From positions 248,001 through 312,000 of the forward strand of contig CBDFGT010000029.1 of NCBI GenBank assembly GCA_965247225.1: DNA of 64,000 bases, written 5' to 3'. Below the pieces are notes generated by a model. It searched no databases. It saw nothing but the letters and a program-made list of their open reading frames with translations, and was not told the origin of the DNA. Position 1 is the first letter of the stretch, and every line of letters begins with the position of its first letter. The stretch comes from CBDFGT01 sp965247225. GTDB taxonomy: Bacteria > Pseudomonadota > Alphaproteobacteria > Rhizobiales > Rhizobiaceae. Positions 8,301-15,286 of this stretch are shown here, piece by piece. Both the position numbers and the translations under genes were made by a program.

Positions 8301-8736
8301 CGAGTGCCAGTTCCAGTGCGCCGGTCATGATCGAGGCTTCAATGGCAAACAGGATGAAGGTGAAGGAGGCATAGATCAGCGATGTCAGGGTCGAGCCGAT
8401 ATAGCCGAAGGAGGCACCGCGGGTCAGAAGGTCGATATCCACACCGTGGCGGGAGGCATAGCGGCTGATCGGCAGGCCGACCAACAGGATGACAATCGAG
8501 GCCACCAGAATAGCGACGACGGCATTGGTGGTGCCGTAGGCGAGCGTGATGGAGCCGCCGATGGCTTCCAGCGCCAGAAAGGAAATGGCCCCGATGGCGG
8601 TTTGCGAAATGCGGTCCGAGGAAAATTGCCGGGCCGATTTGGCCGTAAAACGCAGGGCATAGTCTTCCAGCGTCTGGTTTGCCACCCAGCGGTTATAATC
8701 CCGCCGGACGGGGATGATGCGTTGTCTTGCTGTCAT
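5341..8736 (-). CDS. NCS1 transporter-like hybrid sensor histidine kinase
   Basis: 1131 residues. Residues 1 to about 500 are a polytopic NCS1-type domain (purine, cytosine, uracil, allantoin and hydantoin symporter superfamily), recognisable from NQTLEDYALRFT and about 12 hydrophobic segments. Residues 503-540 are a cysteine-rich cluster (CSICEHPF.., WCPAYSAPICSLCC, CHDMCKP). Two more membrane segments follow. The kinase core has His686 in GLSHELRTPLNA, an N-box in LLTNAIKF and a G-box in GLGLGLTI. A receiver domain carries Asp972 in CFVDISMPGMNG. The last roughly 100 residues are helical but lack an HPt histidine. The fusion resembles CbrA, where a different (SLC5-like) transporter domain is fused to a kinase. 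It presumably senses, and may transport, a nucleobase- or hydantoin-like nitrogen compound. Start at 8736 follows the family N-terminus; the Shine-Dalgarno is weak. Confidence 0.9.
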   Translation of the reverse strand: MTARQRIIPVRRDYNRWVANQTLEDYALRFTAKSARQFSSDRISQTAIGAISFLALEAIGGSITLAYGTTNAVVAILVASIVILLVGLPISRYASRHGVDIDLLTRGASFGYIGSTLTSLIYASFTFILFAIEASIMTGALELALGIPLWIGYIISALIVIPLVTHGVRLISRFQIITQPFWIILNILPFIFIAFVDGHKFDLWTAFEGLKSTPAPKGTWSSFNMVEFGAASAVILALMTQIGEQVDFLRFLPPDGQKSFRHRLGIFLAGAGWVVVGAPKLLAGSFLAVLALGQGVRADVAADPAHMYVVAFGYMLPNQTAVLLLMAAFVVVSQLKINVMNAYAGSLAWSNFFSRLTHSHPGRVVWLFFNVAIALLLMELGIYQLLNETLGIFSIIAMAWLCSISADLFVNKKLGLAPPGIEFKRAHLYDINPVGTGSMTIAAVIALAAHFELFGSLVASLSPFIAMVVAFIASPLIAWGTGGKYYLARKPRQSWGKLSTITCSICEHPFEPEDMAWCPAYSAPICSLCCTLDSRCHDMCKPKARFKAQAGAVARKLLPGYLVETLGTRLGRYGLSVLLAIGFIGSILAMIAYQTSAATPAVAETINGTVLVVFFVFSVVAGIACWFYVLAHDSRVVAEEESSRQNTLLLKEIAAHKKTDAALQEAKEVAESANRAKSRYVVGLSHELRTPLNAVLGYAQILERDETIPQPRQSAIRVIKRSAEHLSGLIDGLLDISKIETGRLQVYANEVNIHDFLDQIIDMVRPQALSKGLDFTFQRSPQLPQHVRTDEKRLRQILVNLLTNAIKFTHAGHIRFEVDYRHQVASFTISDTGMGIAPADLPHIFEPFQRGGGEEVTVLPGLGLGLTITRLLTDMLGGEIAVASTPGEGSIFKVRIGLASIARPARKQGEQTRIETYAGRRLTILVVDDNEDHRELMREVLSPLGFTVLTASNGGECLMLIDGTEPDLCFVDISMPGMNGWQLVKKLRELGRTAPVIMLSANIGDGPMATNADSGHNDTIAKPFDIRQLLDKIGHHLRLTWVHETPPESTEQDRAPQQPLVLPDAIHVQELMRLGEIGYIRGIEAKLGELAETADYRLFTQKLLGFVQAFDLAGYMRYLETTRQKETGTDG

Positions 8737-8769
8737 GCGAGGGACTATAAACCTGACTGTTTTTAAAAA

Positions 8770-8930
8770 CCCCTCCCCAACCCTCCCCACAAGGGGGAGG
8801 GGGCGACCCTGCCTGCGTGTTGCTCCTGATGCGTTAAACCGACGTGCGCATTTTAGCTTCGCATTCGTTTACGGATACAGGCGGTTCATCAAGTTAAGCC
8901 CTCCCCCTTGTGGGGAGGGTTGGGGAGGGG
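8770..8930. repeat. MITE-like element with 32-bp perfect terminal inverted repeats
   Basis: The C-rich stretch 8770-8801 is repeated exactly in inverted orientation at 8899-8930, with 97 bp between. The arms are themselves built of CCCTCCCC-type units. It lies just upstream of the NCS1-kinase gene, between that gene and the palindrome at 8982. The form is that of a small non-autonomous repeat common in rhizobial intergenic regions. No coding potential is apparent inside. Confidence 0.7.
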
Positions 8931-8981
8931 TCTTGTTGCGTCAGTACTAACACAGAAATTCCAGCGCATTAACAGGGGCGT

Positions 8982-8999
8982 CTACGTCAAATGACGTAG
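8982..8999. promoter_or_regulatory. Palindrome CTACGTCA-AA-TGACGTAG, candidate operator
   Basis: Perfect 8-bp arms around two central bases, 246 bp upstream of the NCS1-kinase start. The inner 16 bp are the exact reverse complement of the site at 13781-13796 upstream of urtA. This pairing points to one regulator acting at both promoters, most simply the LuxR-type response regulator encoded downstream of the kinase. Confidence 0.55.
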
Positions 9000-9062
9000 G
9001 TGCGGACCTTTGGCGATGATGCGATGCTTCAGGCTTGAGAAATCGGCGATACAGGGGTTTTG

Positions 9063-9302
9063 ATGCGCAAGGAGTTTCGTCATGCGCTGGAGGATATTTC
9101 AGGCCATTGAGGGAATCAGCCTGCGCTTGATGGCAAGGTCTGTGAAGATTTTGAAAGGGAGCGGCTGCTGCCTCTTGCCATAGAGGGGGTTATTGAAATC
9201 ATTTCGGAAGCCAGCCGTACCGCTCCCGATGAGATCAAGGCAATGCAACCTGATCTTCCCTCGGCTCAAGTCAGGGCTATCGGCAATATGTTGCGCCACG
9301 AA
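9063..9302 (+). pseudogene. HepT-like (DUF86) remnant
   Basis: Read in one frame from the ATG at 9063, the sequence gives MRKEFRHALEDISGH, an in-frame TGA at 9108-9110, then a run containing ERERLLPLAIEGVIEIISEASR and ending in RAIGNMLRHE. This matches the conserved order of HepT-like proteins (the toxin or toxin-like partner of MntA nucleotidyltransferases), whose hallmark is R-x4-6-H near IGNxLRHEY. The internal stop and the loss of everything after RHE, where it runs into the end of the convergent gene, mark it as a dead gene. No MntA partner is present. The Arg and His of the hallmark survive. Confidence 0.6.
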
Positions 9303-9308
9303 GACATA

Positions 9309-9791
9309 TCAACCCTCACCCTCCGCGCCGTAGCGGATGCAGCGGACAAAGGCTTCCTTGATATTCGCAACTTCGGGTTCATAGGTGCCGCCCGGAAAAT
9401 GCATGGCCCCTTCGGGCTTCAATGCATCTGTGTCTGAAACCCAGTACCAGCCAGTCTCGAAATAAATTGCCTCGCGGTTTTCGTGCAGCAACCGCATCTC
9501 GGCAAGGCTGGGTAGCCTCCAGTCGCAATGACCGTTTCTGTCGCATTTTGCCAGCAGGTTCGCGACATGGCCTGCCTTGATCAGTGTGAACAGAAAGGAA
9601 TCTGCATAATGGCTGAGGTTCACAGGTGCGGTGAACATTGGTACATGTGTCTCCGGCGAAAGCCCGACATGGATCGTGCCATCCGGCATGGGTTGCCTGC
9701 GTATGTCCCTCAAGGACTTGTAGCCGGGCAGCATGAAAGCCGGCAGTTCATATGGAGGTTGCGGGTCATTGTCCGGGTCTTGCGGTGTCAT
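9309..9791 (-). CDS. DUF1566-like (Lcl C-terminal-like) protein
   Basis: 160 residues. The C-terminal half has the DUF1566 pattern: CDWRLPSLAEMRLL, then a WYWVSDT-like turn and a terminal FVRCIRYG. Such domains, related to C-type-lectin-like folds, occur in cell-surface or phage-related proteins of unknown role. There is no signal peptide. AAGGAGTGGGAT before the ATG at 9791 fixes the start. It lies 41 nt downstream of a small hypothetical gene on the same strand, probably one operon. Its 3' end abuts the HepT remnant. Confidence 0.6.
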   Translation of the reverse strand: MTPQDPDNDPQPPYELPAFMLPGYKSLRDIRRQPMPDGTIHVGLSPETHVPMFTAPVNLSHYADSFLFTLIKAGHVANLLAKCDRNGHCDWRLPSLAEMRLLHENREAIYFETGWYWVSDTDALKPEGAMHFPGGTYEPEVANIKEAFVRCIRYGAEGEG

Positions 9792-9832
9792 ATCCCACTC
9801 CTTTTCAGGCCAGAACCAGGCTTCCTCTGCTG

Positions 9833-10102
9833 TCAGGGCTTTATAAACATCCTGCGAAATCGAAACTGCGCAAGCCAATCCTCGCGCACGCCCTGCTTTT
9901 CCATTTCTTCGGCCAGAACCCTCTGTTCCTCATAATCCATGCCTTCCATTTCGTCATCCCTGAGCTTCGTTGTCTCAGCCTTACTGCGGCCGACATGCTT
10001 CCAGAAGGCTACAAAATCTGCAATTTCCTGACGCCGGATATCAGAAACTGTGAAAATTCTTTGCTTGACGGGTATGTCAGATGCCTTGAATATTTTCTTC
10101 AT
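9833..10102 (-). CDS. Hypothetical protein, 89 residues, charged
   Basis: A small soluble protein rich in Glu, Lys and Arg (MKKIFKASDI at the start and FRFRRMFIKP at the end), with no membrane segment and no domain I recognise. The ATG at 10102 has GGGA about 8 nt upstream. It precedes the DUF1566-like gene by 41 nt, so the pair may act together. It lies downstream of the AraC-type membrane regulator on the same strand. Confidence 0.55.
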   Translation of the reverse strand: MKKIFKASDIPVKQRIFTVSDIRRQEIADFVAFWKHVGRSKAETTKLRDDEMEGMDYEEQRVLAEEMEKQGVREDWLAQFRFRRMFIKP

Positions 10103-10139
10103 CGGTGGTCCCTGAAAGGGGTTGCCCCAAGCTGCGGTT

Positions 10140-11201
10140 TCAGGAAAAGCTATCAAGCTTTGCAAAAGAAGCAACAGGCTTTGTCTGCCTTTGTCGCCAA
10201 ACCGTAGGGCTTGTGCCTGTTACCCGCAAGAATTCGCGGTTGAAATTGGACTTGCTGATAAAGCCTGCGTCAAACATCAGGCGGGTGATATTGTCATCGG
10301 AATGTTCCAGCAGACGGCAGGCCTCCTGAATGCGGAAATTGTTGACATAGTGCGAGACGCTGATGCCCTGGGTGCGGTTTATGGCCTGCGAAACTTGCCG
10401 GGCAGGTCGCCCCAGCCGACGGGCGAGGCGGGAAAGATTGAGATCGGTGTCCTTATAAAGGGATTTCGTGCGCATCAGTGTGTCGAGGTCTGCGGCCATT
10501 GCGCGGTCCTGTTCGGTTGGTTCTGACCCGGACGCCACCGTTTCGGCTGGTGCCTGTTCTTCGGGTTCACTGCTGCTGGAGCCTGCAAATGCGGCGGCGG
10601 AGCCAAGCAGCAGCAAGGCGACCACATTCACGGCAGAAATGATGCCTGTAACGTGGTTTCCGCCCATGACGGACATGTCAAAGCTGATGGCAAGATCGGT
10701 GAGCGACGACAGGATGAGCGTGATGGCGGTAATGAGCATGGCCCGGTAGGACAGCACCACACCATCAAGCCTTGCAGACACAAGCGCGTCCGGCCCGGCC
10801 CTGGCGATCCACAACAATGCGCAGCCATAAATGGAAAAGGTCAGCATGATCAGCGGACCGATCAGCGCGTGACTGGTGACATAGAAGAGGGCCACAAACA
10901 AGGCAGGCAGCAGATGAAGGCATTGCACCTTCGCGGTGCGGGCGGGATTGTCCGTCAGACTCTGGAAGGCGACAAAAGCAAGGGCGGCAAGCGCTGTGGC
11001 CAGCACCGCCTGTATCGGCATCAGGACCACCAGCCCGTAACCCCAGCGCAGCCCAATGATCATGGATTGCAGCCCATAGAGCAACATCAGGCTGGTAAAA
11101 AGCCAACCGGAGAGATCCAGGCGTTCGGTGCTGCGGATCTTCTGGACAGCGAGAATGGCCATCAGCAACGCGACGACAAAAGGCAGGGGTATGAAAAGCA
11201 T
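10140..11201 (-). CDS. Membrane-anchored AraC-family transcriptional regulator
   Basis: 353 residues. The N-terminal 205 or so residues contain about six to seven hydrophobic segments; an acidic low-complexity linker follows (GSSSSEPEEQAPAE). Residues about 255-340 form an AraC-type double helix-turn-helix (NLSRLARRLGRPARQVSQAI, then RLMFDAGFISKSNFNREFLRVTG split over the second motif). The architecture matches membrane-bound AraC regulators that sense envelope or external signals. AGGAACC precedes the ATG. It is divergent from the DUF4097-like gene at 11347, which is a plausible target. Confidence 0.85.
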   Translation of the reverse strand: MLFIPLPFVVALLMAILAVQKIRSTERLDLSGWLFTSLMLLYGLQSMIIGLRWGYGLVVLMPIQAVLATALAALAFVAFQSLTDNPARTAKVQCLHLLPALFVALFYVTSHALIGPLIMLTFSIYGCALLWIARAGPDALVSARLDGVVLSYRAMLITAITLILSSLTDLAISFDMSVMGGNHVTGIISAVNVVALLLLGSAAAFAGSSSSEPEEQAPAETVASGSEPTEQDRAMAADLDTLMRTKSLYKDTDLNLSRLARRLGRPARQVSQAINRTQGISVSHYVNNFRIQEACRLLEHSDDNITRLMFDAGFISKSNFNREFLRVTGTSPTVWRQRQTKPVASFAKLDSFS

Positions 11202-11346
11202 GGTTTGGTTCCTGTTCCTGTGCCCTTGCTATGGACCAGATGGTGATAGCGGTCGTCCCGGATCATGATCAAGGTCTCAAAGCCCGCACAATTTCTCCAT
11301 CACCTCCCCATGGCCAAACATTGGCCGCAACGCAACGGAGATGATG

Positions 11347-12051
11347 ATGAGACATATACTTTGGGCACTGGCATTGATGGCGGCTCTGCCGGAACTGGCG
11401 CTTGCCAGCGAAGACGACCGGGGGCGGGATCTTTCCGCCGTAACCTCGGTGCGCATTACCGGAGACGCAAGCAAGATCAAGCTGACGGCAGGTGATGCGG
11501 CCTCCTATGGCATGACCTTGAAGACACAGCGTAAGGGCTGGTTTGATGGCTGGCAGTCCGGCTGGTTTTATGATGATTGCGCCGGTGCCAGCACTGTGAA
11601 ACTGGAAGGCACCACGCTTGCTGTCGCTATGGTCTCGTCGAACTGGTACAGTCTGAGTGACTGCGTGGTCGATGCGCAGATCAGCGTACCGCAAGGCGTG
11701 GACGTCTCTATCGACCAGTCGGCATCCATGCTGCATCTGGAGGGTTCGTTTTCAAACCTCAGGGTCAGCGGCAGCGCGCTGGATGTCTCGCTTGACGGGC
11801 ATGCCTCAAGGGTCAGCCTCATCGGGTCCGCCATGCGGGCGCGGCTGAGCTACACCCGTCTCGACAATAACGAGCAGGTGGATATTTCCTCCAAGGCCCT
11901 GATGGCGGATCTGGAATTCGGGCCAGAGGCGAAGGTCCATTACACGGTGACAGGCGAGGCCAATTTTGTCGACAGTCGCCTGGAAAACCGGCCCGATGGC
12001 GGCATCAAGGTGAAGATTGACGGCAGTTTCATACGGGCGACGATCCGCTAG
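11347..12051 (+). CDS. Secreted DUF4097/GIN-like beta-helix protein
   Basis: 234 residues with a signal peptide (about 1-20, ending in LALAS). The rest is a repetitive beta-rich sequence of short strands (for example LHLEGSFSNLRVSGSALDVSLDG split across turns) like the head region of DUF4097 'putative adhesin' proteins. Three ATGs lie in a row at 11341, 11344 and 11347; GGAG ends at 11340, so only the third has normal spacing. It is divergent from the AraC-type regulator. Likely periplasmic or outer surface; function unknown. Confidence 0.65.
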   Translation: MRHILWALALMAALPELALASEDDRGRDLSAVTSVRITGDASKIKLTAGDAASYGMTLKTQRKGWFDGWQSGWFYDDCAGASTVKLEGTTLAVAMVSSNWYSLSDCVVDAQISVPQGVDVSIDQSASMLHLEGSFSNLRVSGSALDVSLDGHASRVSLIGSAMRARLSYTRLDNNEQVDISSKALMADLEFGPEAKVHYTVTGEANFVDSRLENRPDGGIKVKIDGSFIRATIR

Positions 12052-12136
12052 ATTTCGGTTGTAAAGCGCTTGATTGCGACGGGCGGATTGGGCAGTGTAA
12101 GGTTCCCTGTCCGCTTCGCATTTTTTGGAGATTTTC

Positions 12137-12532
12137 ATGCAGATCAAGGATCAGAAACACCCTCTCGATGTCCATAATTCCGATCTTTCCGGATCAGGCT
12201 TTAAACACAGTACCCTGTCCGGCAGCCGCTTTGATGACATCAATCTTTCAGGCTCGACGCTGGATAATGTCAATCTCTCGGGCTGGAAAGTGTCCAATGC
12301 CAATATGTCCGGCTGGACGCTGACGGACCTGAACTTCTCCGGTGCCGTGGTGACAGATATCAACATGGCGGGTGCGCGGCTTCACATGGTCAATCTTGCC
12401 GGTGTCTCCATCACCGGCTCGCTGATGCAGGGCTTTACCATTGACGGAGTTTCGGTCGAGGCCATGCTGGCGCTTTGGAAAGCAACGCATGAGGCCGGGG
12501 CTGAGGAGAAAGTGGCGGACAAGCCGGAATAG
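12137..12532 (+). CDS. Pentapeptide-repeat protein
   Basis: 131 residues. Residues about 12-105 consist of A(D/N)LxX-type pentapeptide repeats (DLSGS, TLSGS, INLSGST, VNLSGWK, LNFSGAV, INMAGAR, VNLAGVS), predicted to fold as a right-handed quadrilateral beta-helix. Some members of the family mimic DNA and protect gyrase, but most have no known role. GGAG lies 7 nt before the ATG. It is 85 nt downstream of the DUF4097-like gene on the same strand and may be cotranscribed. Confidence 0.85.
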   Translation: MQIKDQKHPLDVHNSDLSGSGFKHSTLSGSRFDDINLSGSTLDNVNLSGWKVSNANMSGWTLTDLNFSGAVVTDINMAGARLHMVNLAGVSITGSLMQGFTIDGVSVEAMLALWKATHEAGAEEKVADKPE

Positions 12533-12544
12533 GGTGGGGGGCTG

Positions 12545-13555
12545 TCAGGCCGCTGCCATATTATACAGGCCTTGCAGCTTCTGTTCTCCGCCTTTTGTGG
12601 AGACTGCAGCAATACCCAAAAAGATCTGGGCTTCTGCGCTAGCACGTATCTGTATTCCGAAGCTACGCGAGTGAGACAATAACTGCGCTTCACTTTCTGA
12701 CAGCTTGGCGAGAAAAAATGTATAAATCCCGGAAGCTTCGCGCGCACATCTATTGCTAATGTCTATTCGAATGTCTTCGCCATTCACGACGATTTCGACT
12801 AGGCCGAAGGTCATCAACTCGTTCTGTCTGCCCATTGTCTCAACCATCGCGCCGAAAGAAAAGCCGTCCGACTTTGCATATATCAGCAAAACTTTACCAT
12901 GCCCCCAGAGGGAGTCTCGCTCGCCTCGCACCCACATTGCTTCGGGTTGGATTTCGACGCCCCAAGTTGCTTCCGTCATTCCGTCAGTAACTATATTCAG
13001 TGCTCGCAATTTCTCTTCGTCGACATGAGAAATCTGGTCGCCGGGCGTATCCGCCGAGAGTTCTAAGAACTCTGCTGGTATACCCATCTCGATGACATAG
13101 CTGGCGATCTTTGCGGATAACCTTTGTGAGTGAATGATGCTGTCAGGAGTAGGATTTTTGAACGAAAATTGATGCACCGCAAACAAGGAACCTTCGTGAT
13201 GATAGCGGAGTCGCCCGCCGATAAAGATTAGGGTTGCTGCACTGATACATTTTCCTGCGGTAAATTCGCGAGGTATTATCAGCTCATTTGGTTGCTGCGG
13301 ATTGAGGTTGTAAGTCCCGACCGAGGTTGAAAACCATGCGTCACGAACTAATCTTCCTATACCAATCGCCGCCTCAACGTGCCCTCCGCCAGAGTTGATG
13401 TAGACTCCTGTTCTCGGCGGCGGCGCAGCGCGCTCTAGGAATTTTCTAAATCTCTCATCGTCACCTTCATTGATGCGCCCCACCATGTTGATGTTGAAAT
13501 ATCCGCCAAAGAACCTCTCCATTTCAGTCTGCGGTTCGGAATACTCAAAGTTCAT
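12545..13555 (-). CDS. ClpP/crotonase-fold (COG3904-like) protein
   Basis: 336 residues. The N-terminal half has a ClpP-like core: YINSGGGHVEAAIGIGRLVR (oxyanion-type glycines), then KCISAATLIFIGG with a candidate nucleophile Ser105, and FAVHQF with His128. These are the positions used by serine proteases of this fold. No signal peptide or membrane segment is seen. The C-terminal half (about 190-336) matches nothing I recognise. Base composition is lower in G+C than in the urt genes, which fits horizontal acquisition. The gene stands alone, convergent with the pentapeptide gene. The Shine-Dalgarno is weak (GGGATAGAG). Confidence 0.6.
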   Translation of the reverse strand: MNFEYSEPQTEMERFFGGYFNINMVGRINEGDDERFRKFLERAAPPPRTGVYINSGGGHVEAAIGIGRLVRDAWFSTSVGTYNLNPQQPNELIIPREFTAGKCISAATLIFIGGRLRYHHEGSLFAVHQFSFKNPTPDSIIHSQRLSAKIASYVIEMGIPAEFLELSADTPGDQISHVDEEKLRALNIVTDGMTEATWGVEIQPEAMWVRGERDSLWGHGKVLLIYAKSDGFSFGAMVETMGRQNELMTFGLVEIVVNGEDIRIDISNRCAREASGIYTFFLAKLSESEAQLLSHSRSFGIQIRASAEAQIFLGIAAVSTKGGEQKLQGLYNMAAA

Positions 13556-13780
13556 CTGCTATCTCTATCCCTGCGACGGATCAATGTTTGATCGTTGTAA
13601 GTTAGTGGTAAGGAATTTTGCGCGCAATAGGGGGCGGGCACACCGGGGGAAGCACCTAAAAGTCAGCCGATGTTTATTTTCTGCGCCAAGAGAGGTTGAG
13701 AAGTCGCGCACGAGATTGGGTTTGATGGTGAGAGTTGTGTGAATTATCAAGCTCAACCTTCCCCTTTCTCCCCCTGTCGT

Positions 13781-13796
13781 TACGTCATTTGACGTA
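13781..13796. promoter_or_regulatory. Palindrome TACGTCA-TT-TGACGTA upstream of urtA, candidate operator
   Basis: 7-bp perfect arms, 98 bp upstream of the urtA start. It is the exact reverse complement of the inner 16 bp of the site at 8982-8999. It sits in the 339-bp gap 13556-13894, whose first 220 bp show no gene or other structure that I can support. Its distance to the start is suitable for activator binding. Confidence 0.55.
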
Positions 13797-13833
13797 TACC
13801 GCATTGCAGCATCCCGTCGGATAGTCCCCTCAC

Positions 13834-13868
13834 CAACGGTTAACGAAATGTTTCTCTCATAACCGTTG
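13834..13868 (+). other. Hairpin in the urtA 5' untranslated region
   Basis: CAACGGTTA (13834-13842) and TAACCGTTG (13860-13868) form a perfect 9-bp stem with a 17-nt loop, ending about 12 nt before the AGAGGGG ribosome-binding site of urtA. It could stabilise the mRNA or be a second protein-binding site. It does not match a riboswitch known to me. Confidence 0.4.
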
Positions 13869-13894
13869 AAGACAATCAGAGGGGTTTTATCACC

Positions 13895-15187
13895 ATGGCA
13901 CTCAAGTCACATCTGCTCGGCGCGCTGGTCGCGGCAGCACTTTCTTCCACAGCCCTGACGGCAGCGCATGCTGCCGATGACACGATCAAGGTCGGCATCC
14001 TGCATTCGCTGTCTGGCACAATGGCGATTTCGGAAACCACATTGAAAGACACGATGCTGTTCCTGATCGAAGAGCAGAACAAGAAGGGCGGCGTTCTGGG
14101 CAAGAAGCTGGAAGCCGTTGTTGTTGATCCTGCGTCCGACTGGCCGCTGTTTGCCGAAAAGGCGCGCGAGCTGATCGCGCAGAACAAGGTTGCCGCTGTT
14201 TTCGGTTGCTGGACATCATCGTCGCGCAAGTCGGTTCTGCCTGTTTTCAAGGAACTGAACTCCATCCTGTTCTACCCTGTGCAGTATGAAGGTGAAGAAT
14301 CCGAACGCAATGTGTTCTACACGGGCGCGGCTCCAAACCAGCAGGCTATTCCCGCTGTTGACTATCTCATGGAAAATGAAGGTGTCGAGCGCTGGGTTCT
14401 GGAAGGTACGGACTATGTCTATCCGCGCACGACCAACAAGATTCTCGAAGCCTATCTCCTGTCCAAGGGCGTGAAGGCTGAAGATATCATCACCAATTAC
14501 ACGCCGTTCGGCTTCTCCGACTGGCAGACAGAAGTGGCCAAAATCAAGGACTTCGGTTCGGCCGGCAAAAAGACTGCGGTTGTGTCCACCATCAATGGCG
14601 ATGCCAATGTTCCCTTCTACAAGGAACTCGGCAACCAGGGCATCAAGGCCGAGGATATTCCGGTTGTGGCCTTCTCCGTGGGTGAGGAAGAGCTTGCCGG
14701 TCTGGACACGGCTCCGCTCGTCGGCCATCTGGCGGCCTGGAACTATTTCCAGTCGGTTGATACACCTGCCAATGCCGAATTCATCAAGAGCTGGCACGCC
14801 TATACCAAGAATGACAAGCGCACCACCAATGATCCGATGGAAGCTACCTATATCGGCTTCAATGCCTGGGTGAAGGCTGTCGAAGCTGCCGGTACAACCG
14901 ACACAGACAAGGTGCTCGACTCCATCATCGGTGTGTCGGTTCCAAACCTGTCGGGCGGCTATTCCGCTGTCATGCCGAACCACCACATCACCAAGCCTGT
15001 CCTGATCGGCGAAATCCAGGCCGACGGCCAGTTTGATATCGTGTCGCAGACCAAGGGTCTGGTTGTCGGTGACGAATGGTCCGACTACCTGCCGGATTCC
15101 AAGGATCTGATTTCTGACTGGCGTGCGCCGATGTCCTGTGGCAACTTCAATGTTGCAACAGGCAAGTGCGGCGGCAAGGGTTCCTGA
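13895..15187 (+). CDS. urtA: Urea ABC transporter, substrate-binding protein
   Basis: 430 residues with a signal peptide (about 1-26, ending in AHAA). The mature part starts DDTIKVGILHSLSGTMA, the typical opening of UrtA, a branched-chain-amino-acid-type (type I) periplasmic binding protein specific for urea and short amides. VFGCWTSSSRKSVLPVFK and LFYPVQYEGEE are characteristic UrtA segments. Length is normal. It is the first gene of urtABCDE-ureDAB. A palindromic candidate operator and a 5' hairpin lie upstream, and a strong hairpin follows it. Confidence 0.97.
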   Translation: MALKSHLLGALVAAALSSTALTAAHAADDTIKVGILHSLSGTMAISETTLKDTMLFLIEEQNKKGGVLGKKLEAVVVDPASDWPLFAEKARELIAQNKVAAVFGCWTSSSRKSVLPVFKELNSILFYPVQYEGEESERNVFYTGAAPNQQAIPAVDYLMENEGVERWVLEGTDYVYPRTTNKILEAYLLSKGVKAEDIITNYTPFGFSDWQTEVAKIKDFGSAGKKTAVVSTINGDANVPFYKELGNQGIKAEDIPVVAFSVGEEELAGLDTAPLVGHLAAWNYFQSVDTPANAEFIKSWHAYTKNDKRTTNDPMEATYIGFNAWVKAVEAAGTTDTDKVLDSIIGVSVPNLSGGYSAVMPNHHITKPVLIGEIQADGQFDIVSQTKGLVVGDEWSDYLPDSKDLISDWRAPMSCGNFNVATGKCGGKGS

Positions 15188-15216
15188 TTTCCCGCAAAGC
15201 TACCCCGGCTCCAGCT

Positions 15217-15249
15217 GTTGCGGGCGATCTCCTGTCGCCCGCAACTTTT
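15217..15249 (+). terminator. Intercistronic hairpin with U-run between urtA and urtB
   Basis: GTTGCGGGCGA and TCGCCCGCAAC form a perfect 11-bp stem with a 7-nt loop, followed by TTTT. Within an operon this is most likely a partial terminator or 3'-end stabiliser that gives more binding protein than membrane components, as is common after periplasmic binding-protein genes. Confidence 0.7.
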
Positions 15250-15286
15250 CATCCCTTCATTTGATTTCAAAGAGAGAGCCCTGCCG

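Noticed and set aside
9099..9299. Minus-strand open frame across the HepT remnant
   Set aside because: No ribosome-binding site and no recognisable domain; the plus strand carries the HepT-like pattern.
13797..13894. Possible riboswitch (guanidine or similar) in the urtA leader
   Set aside because: Only one simple 9-bp hairpin is present, and none of the conserved guanidine-I core sequences is visible.
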